NCBI GenBank assembly: GCA_900618425.1
Contig: UZAN01043157.1
Coordinates: 3,513 to 15,990, forward strand
DNA from: Echinostoma caproni
Taxonomy: Eukaryota > Platyhelminthes > Trematoda > Plagiorchiida > Echinostomatidae
Length of the DNA: 12,478 nt
Direction: 5' to 3'
In this document: in pieces, positions 8,827-12,478 of the stretch
Layout of the letters: the number at the start of each line of letters is the position of its first letter
Numbering within the stretch: position 1 is the stretch's first letter
Program-made: the position numbers and the translations under genes
Notes under the pieces: model-generated
Told to the model about the DNA's origin: nothing
Databases searched by the model: none
What the model saw: the letters and a program-made list of their open reading frames with translations, nothing else

Positions 8827-8996
8827 ATATCGTTTCACGCCATTCAGTAACATATTGACGTTCCACGATGATCTGAGTTGTTCTTTGTTCGTTGTCACAT
8901 TGATGCTGATTACCTGCCGATTGGCATTCTCCAGACAAGAATCACCCGAGGTGGCCGAAACGTTGAGCAATGACGTTTGTTCAACGTTGTGCTATT
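8824..8996 (-). repeat. Dispersed repeat, copy 2, inverted relative to copy 1
   Basis: This is the partner of 7990-8167, with roughly 70-75 percent identity by eye and one or more small indels. Its minus strand is open in the same frame as the reverse transcriptase remnant back to about 8970 (CLENANRQVISINVTTNK, then EQLRSSWNVNMLLNGVKR). A small 8-bp hairpin, AACGTTGA (8959-8966) with TCAACGTT (8981-8988), lies within it and is not shared with copy 1. Confidence 0.6.
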
Positions 8997-9784
8997 CTCA
9001 AGGTTTTCTTAATAATAAAATTTCATATGTTTGATGTATTTCATTGAAGTTACTATCACTTAGTAAAAAGAACCGTAAAAAGTGACCATCAGGCACCATA
9101 GTGGTGGGAACGAAGCTCTCCCCCCCCCCTGGGCAATGTGAATTCGGCGAAAACCACTTTAACTAGAATGTTTATATACACACTAAACGGGGGCGAATAT
9201 GAATGACATATTTTTATGACCGTGTTTCCTAACTCCTCACCTACACCTTCATTATTTTCAGCTCACTGTATTGTGGTTCTTTGTATGAAACAGTGAAATT
9301 TTCTCAGTAAACACCGAATAAGATGCAACGGAACCCTCAATCCATTTGTAGTGACCTCTCCCCAAATTGGAAATTTAGGATTCTATATGTTGTTTCCATT
9401 TGATCATAAATATGCAGATAAATGAATTGAACACTTCATGGGCACGTGTTTTCAATACGTGCCTAAATATTTTGAAAAAAATTAAACACATCGTTTAAAT
9501 GCAAAGTGATGTAATCACAAAATACTAATTAGCGAGAATACCTTTAATTAACTGACTATTTTGTGATGTATTCAATACAATAGGATGTTGAATAGCTTGA
9601 ATCAGTGGTTCCTTCTTTATCCAATTCACTAAAAAAGAGAGAAGACAAATACTTCTTTATGTTTACATTTATTTTTATCTCCATAGACTCACAAAGTAGA
9701 GCAATCGAGTACTCATATAAGAAAGTTTTGATAACTCAGTGACTTAACGGACAACAGTCAGGGGAGGGGAAATCTGTTCCTGAA
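8997..9784. other. No recognised gene
   Basis: Strongly AT-rich. Local features are a run of ten C at 9120-9129 and a hairpin with GGCACGT (9441-9447) pairing ACGTGCC (9457-9463). No coding frame or repeat family is recognised. Confidence 0.5.
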
Positions 9785-10104
9785 TCAGTCACATAGTAAT
9801 TTGACTGACTGCGTTAGAAACTTTTGTGCACACAAAATTGGGTTACGTAGCTTGATTAAAATCGTTTCGCTGACGGCTAAGAGCCTGAGATTCACATTGC
9901 GTAACAACGGTTTGAACGTCAAAAGTACGTCAGTGATGTGTCCAGTTGTCGTGAGATGCTTTGCGACCATGGATTTCTCTTACCATATTTACCTCTAAGA
10001 TGATAATGCGTCATTGGCTGCAGTAACCATTTGGGAATGTGTTCGGACGTAAGTTGGAAATACCGTCCTCCTTGCACATTTTTAACGGTACATCCTGAGT
10101 GCAT
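9785..10104 (-). pseudogene. Penelope-like element GIY-YIG-type endonuclease remnant
   Basis: Two minus-strand frames carry the C-terminal part of a Penelope-like polyprotein. The upstream frame (10104 down to about 9971) contains GGRYFQLTSEHIPKWLLQ, matching the family's R-x-x-EH-x-P-x-WL stretch. After a frameshift near 9970, the second frame (to a TGA at 9787-9785) has VAKHLTTTGH, FKPLLRNVNLRLLAVSE, ILIKLRNPILCAQK and ends KLLCD. That matches the family order: SxIAxHLxxTGH, F-x-VL-x-R, RLL-x-x-EAL-x-I and P-x-LC-x-QK. The GIY-YIG catalytic start itself is missing or unrecognisable, and the expected upstream linker is replaced by an ATT-rich microsatellite. On the minus strand this piece lies 5' of the reverse transcriptase remnant at 8524-8826, the reverse of the order in an intact element, so the two are separate insertions or have been rearranged. 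Confidence 0.75.
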
Positions 10105-10125
10105 AAATTATCATGATTGTGATTA

Positions 10126-10152
10126 CAATTATTATCATTATTACTATTATTA
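10126..10152 (+). repeat. Imperfect ATT-type microsatellite
   Basis: A run of ATT/ATC/ACT triplets of about 27 bases. It sits exactly where the endonuclease remnant on the minus strand loses its upstream part and may mark the junction of two repeats. Confidence 0.6.
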
Positions 10153-10324
10153 AACGGAACATTTGATATTTGAGATCATCCACTATTCAGGACTGGCAGC
10201 GGAACAGTTGTTCACTTGAACACATACCAGCAAATGAGCAATGTAATTCGGAGTTAGGAGTTTCAGTCATCACTCAGACGGTTCGTTTTCATGAGTATGG
10301 GAGATGGGGGTGGGACGTAAAATT

Positions 10325-10360
10325 ACTCATTGCTGACGAGTCCCAACGAANCGCCCATCT
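10325..10360 (+). other. Hammerhead-ribozyme-like core, degenerate
   Basis: CTGACGAG (10333-10340) is followed by TCCCAA and CGAAN (10347-10351), then CGC. The conserved core of a hammerhead is CUGANGA, stem II, GAAA. Flatworm repeats carry hammerheads with a GTCCC stem II 5' strand and a CGAAACGC 3' side, which this resembles with the stem II 3' strand and loop deleted. No cleavage triplet or pairing stem I or III strand is visible downstream, so it should not be active. The ambiguous base N (10351) falls at the last A of the GAAA core. Confidence 0.28.
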
Positions 10361-10604
10361 CTCTTTTCGACCATTACAAAAAAGGCATGAAAAGGTGTTG
10401 ATAATGATTGATCTCCCCAGGAATGGGATCTAATCAGAACAGTAATACACATATCCCGATGTCTGTTAATTCACATTGAACATACACAAACGCATTTAGT
10501 TCACTACCCATACCAATACTCGGTATATTTTACACCCACAGTCTCACACATGTCTGATTAATCTTTATAATTTATCACATATCTGAGCTCATTCTCTTGT
10601 AACT

Positions 10605-11086
10605 ATGCTTTCGTCTTATTTTTCTGCCACCCGCGCGACACACTACAATTTTCGGAAAAACTCACAGCGAAGTAGTTCTGCCAGTCCGCGTGCGGCTTCG
10701 AGACACACTCCGACCGATCGATACACACCCAGGTAAGTGCTTGCGAACTGGAAAACCACGTAACCTGATCCCTGTCATATCAGTGCTCATTTCACAGAAA
10801 TCCTTGACTCCAGCTACTCGCATCAGATTATCGGACCAACTGTCTATTCTGGTGAGAATTCGGGACATTCGAGTCCTCGGTCACGTAGCACAATGACGAT
10901 GCTATTCAGCGGCAAACGATCGCCGACCACCACAAAACGATCACCATCAAGGACCAGGTAGGTTCATTCACATCCGATCGGCCAGGGTGACATTGGCCCA
11001 AAATTTGACAGCATGACATTATTCTGGGTTGAATTGTGAGAACGCATGCAGGTATGCGTAATTCTAGGCGTGCGATGAGCGACTGA
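10605..11086 (+). CDS. Candidate small spliced gene, four short exons, function unknown
   Basis: A consistent frame can be threaded through good splice matches. Exon 1 runs from ATG 10605 to 10732, ending CAG|GTAAGT, a perfect donor. Exon 2 is 10784-10851, after CATATCAG and before GTGAGA. Exon 3 is 10910-10957, after TATTCAG and before GTAGGT. Exon 4 is 11052-11086, ending in TGA. Introns are 51, 58 and 94 bp. The product is about 92 residues: a Ser/Arg/Pro-rich start (RSSSASPRAASRHTPTDRYTP), a middle AHFTEILDSSYSHQIIGPT, a polar AANDRRPPQNDHHQGP and a basic end GMRNSRRAMSD. An AATAAA lies 111 bases after the stop. An alternative exon 2 start (10798, after TTTCACAG) gives another frame that is also open through exon 3. 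No domain is recognised; low-complexity, disordered protein is likely if real. The last acceptor is pyrimidine-poor. A chance arrangement remains possible. Confidence 0.3.
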
Positions 11087-11196
11087 ATGATAACAGCTCT
11101 ATCCACAAAGCAATTGAAGTGAATTCAAAAATTAAGAGAAACTTTGGTTCGACAATAGAGTGGATGATTTGGATTAATGCTGTTAATCCTAATTAT

Positions 11197-11202
11197 AATA
11201 AA
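11197..11202 (+). terminator. AATAAA polyadenylation-like signal
   Basis: AATAAA followed within a few bases by a run of nine A. It would fit as the 3' end of the candidate gene at 10605-11086, but such hexamers are common in AT-rich DNA. Confidence 0.22.
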
Positions 11203-11524
11203 TGATAAAAAAAAAGTTTACATACAAACCTATGCACCGGTATTTCTGGAAAAATACACCATCAACCTTATGCAACCTGCAGTTTATTCAATTCATGGAC
11301 GGAAATATTTTGGGGAGAAAACCAGGTTAGGAGGGGATTCAAAATACATGATCCATTATATGCTAGTTTCATTTCGCTTACTTATTATGTATGGCATTCG
11401 GAAACATGTGAAAATAGATAAAAATTACAGTCATTGTTAGCAATTTATTTGACATTAGAGATAGCACCGATCACCAAGAATGCCATATTTGTTTGATTTT
11501 TTCCCAAATCACAAATAGGTTTTA
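11203..11524. other. No recognised gene
   Basis: A plus-strand open frame (11177-11440) has no recognisable motif and a composition typical of AT-rich noncoding DNA. Confidence 0.5.
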
Positions 11525-11541
11525 GACAAAGTCAAAGTCAA
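11525..11541 (-). repeat. Terminal TTGACT tandem repeat of the LINE
   Basis: On the minus strand, two full TTGACT units and a TTG follow AATAAAACG. This marks the likely 3' terminus of the element. Confidence 0.6.
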
Positions 11542-11544
11542 CGT

Positions 11545-11550
11545 TTTATT
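11545..11550 (-). terminator. AATAAA of the LINE 3' end
   Basis: AATAAA on the minus strand, four bases before the TTGACT repeat and about 120 bases after the last recognisable codon of the reverse transcriptase frame. Confidence 0.45.
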
Positions 11551-11672
11551 ATGGGCGATTTAACAAAGCTAAAGCTTATCATGCCCCATAGGATTTTTAC
11601 ATAATGTTTTGAACAACTTCGCAAAGAGAAAATAACAATGATAATAATGTGCGTGATCACACACGGATGTTG

Positions 11673-12478
11673 AAATTTTAAGTGTTCCAATGTTTTATGA
11701 AGTTGCGATTTAAATAGTTCAATTTTAGGAGCATACTACATCAGATGAGAGAGAATTCCATGCGCCTCACACTCTGACTGCAAACAAGTGATACCAGCAA
11801 CCAAGGTGGCTGTTCTGGGTCTTCACCTTTAGCAGATGTCCCCTGAGATTATCATTATGAGTTAAAGTCAGTAGAGAACGGCAAGAGTAGTTGGGTTGAT
11901 GCAGTATGTCCTATGCCAATATTAGGTCCGGTCGAAGTCGGCGGTATTGGGATGAGTAGAGTCCCGATAATTGCAGACTTTCGGAGTATGTGTTGTTATA
12001 TATAGACCTTTTACCAATTTCGTTGCCAGCCTTTACGGACGTTCTAGAGACTTCCTGTGTGTGGCCGAAAGAACGCTGATAACAAGCGTGGGAACAGTGC
12101 TCTTTCGAACTGCCGGAAAACACGTCTGAGTAGTCCAACTTGCTTTAGAGTCATAGATGATGCTCTGGCACATTGCGTGGAAAATCCTATGTCCTCCTGT
12201 ACCATAACTCTCAAATCCCTTTCATCAGTGACATGCGTTAGTATTTGGTTCCCCAGAACGTATGAGAGACGAGTCTTATGCCGCATGGAGATAACTCGGC
12301 ATTTAGAAACGTTGAACTCGATGTCGTTGGCGATTGACCATCGATGGGCTGCGTCGATCGTTTGTTGGAGTGCAATATGATCCTCAGGATGTGTTACAGT
12401 TCTCCAGATCTTAGCGTCATCTGCAAATGACAGTGTATTAGGCCCAAGGACATGTGGCAGGTCGTTTATAAGTGCAAG
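11673..12478 (-). pseudogene. LINE reverse transcriptase core and C-terminus, frameshifted
   Basis: Reading from the right edge, the first frame gives INDLPHVLGPNTLSFADDAK, with the catalytic Asp pair intact as FADD (12427-12416), then HRWSIANDIEFNVSKC, VTDERDLRVM, GLLRRVFRQFERALFPRLL and FFRPH. It ends at a TAG (12046-12044). A second frame (12050-12003) continues with SLERP, stop, RLATKLVKGL. A third (11988-11731) gives YSESLQLSGLYSSQYRRLR, DLILA, stop, DILHQPNYSCRSLL, LRGHLLKVKTQ and GAWNSLSSDVV, with a further TGA at 11769-11767. A one-base shift at 11730 leads to PKIELFKSQLHKTLEHLKF. This is the standard order of a CR1-type reverse transcriptase palm, thumb and C-terminal region. Three frameshifts, three internal stops and a deletion after FFRPH (the LEYG-type segment is missing) make it a dead copy despite an intact catalytic motif. 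Confidence 0.9.

Larger units (their letters stand above)
11525..12478 (-). mobile_element. Non-LTR retrotransposon (CR1-like), 3' portion, partial and decayed
   Basis: The minus strand runs from reverse transcriptase coding sequence at the right edge, through the C-terminal region (to about 11673), a short 3' untranslated part, AATAAA (11550-11545) and a terminal TTGACT repeat (11541-11525). Ending in a short tandem repeat rather than a long poly(A) is known for CR1-group elements and some relatives. The 5' part lies outside the window. The 3' untranslated part carries an ATT-rich stretch near 11630-11655. Both this element and the endonuclease copy at the left edge point left, but the order (3' end on the right, 5' end on the left) shows they are two different insertions. 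Confidence 0.85.

Noticed and set aside
4669..9089. 13-base direct repeat AAAAAGTGACCAT at 4669-4681 and 9077-9089
   Set aside because: The flanks do not match, and one or two such 13-mers are expected by chance in 12 kb of AT-rich DNA.
10662..10868. 68-codon minus-strand frame opposite the spliced gene candidate
   Set aside because: Its Arg/Ser-rich end mirrors the Ser/Arg-rich plus-strand exon, and it lacks splice or transcript support of its own. The plus strand has the better signals.
11177..11440. 87-codon plus-strand open frame
   Set aside because: AT-driven composition, no domain, and it starts across the AATAAA and poly(A) run.
12057..12380. 107-codon plus-strand open frame
   Set aside because: It lies entirely over the minus-strand LINE reverse transcriptase frame, which has recognisable motifs; the plus frame has none.
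1..12478. CRISPR array, prokaryotic operon, phage or plasmid module
   Set aside because: No regularly spaced direct repeats, no ribosome-binding-site/gene pairs and no prokaryotic genes are visible; the retroelements and splice signals point to an animal genome.

Overview
This looks like animal nuclear DNA, most likely from a parasitic flatworm such as a schistosome-like trematode. I infer this from the repeats: decayed non-LTR retrotransposons resembling the CR1 group, decayed Penelope-like elements, a tRNA-derived SINE-like head and a hammerhead-ribozyme-like core. There are no operons, no ribosome-binding-site/gene pairs and no long open frames. The sequence is AT-rich, and the longest frames are only about 90-120 codons. 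The assignment to flatworms is an inference from element types, not from a recognised host gene.

Layout. Positions 1-674 hold the endonuclease part of a non-LTR element on the minus strand, running off the left edge. Positions 675-2907 are unrecognised, apart from small hairpins. Positions 2908-4201 carry a signal-peptide-like short first-exon candidate and several short splice-flanked segments on the plus strand; these are weak gene candidates. Positions 4202-6044 are mostly featureless, with one stretch at 5484-5735 that is unusually open on both strands. A tRNA-like SINE head lies at 6173-6245. Positions 7990-8996 contain two diverged inverted copies of one repeat; the right copy runs into a Penelope-like reverse transcriptase remnant (8524-8826, minus). 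Positions 9785-10104 (minus) are the C-terminal GIY-YIG-type endonuclease region of a Penelope-like element. A possible degenerate hammerhead core, next to the only N in the window, sits near 10333-10354. A candidate small spliced gene occupies 10605-11086 (plus). Positions 11525-12478 are the 3' end of a second non-LTR element on the minus strand: reverse transcriptase core and C-terminus, AATAAA, then a short TTGACT repeat. It runs off the right edge.

The recognisable proteins are all from dead mobile elements. They carry in-frame stops, frameshifts and lost catalytic residues, so none should be active from this locus. The two host-gene candidates rest on splice-site and reading-frame reasoning alone and need transcript evidence. 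I do not see a convincing new biological system. The most useful leads are the paired inverted repeat copies, which differ only silently over short coding blocks, the small spliced gene candidate, and the ribozyme-like core.
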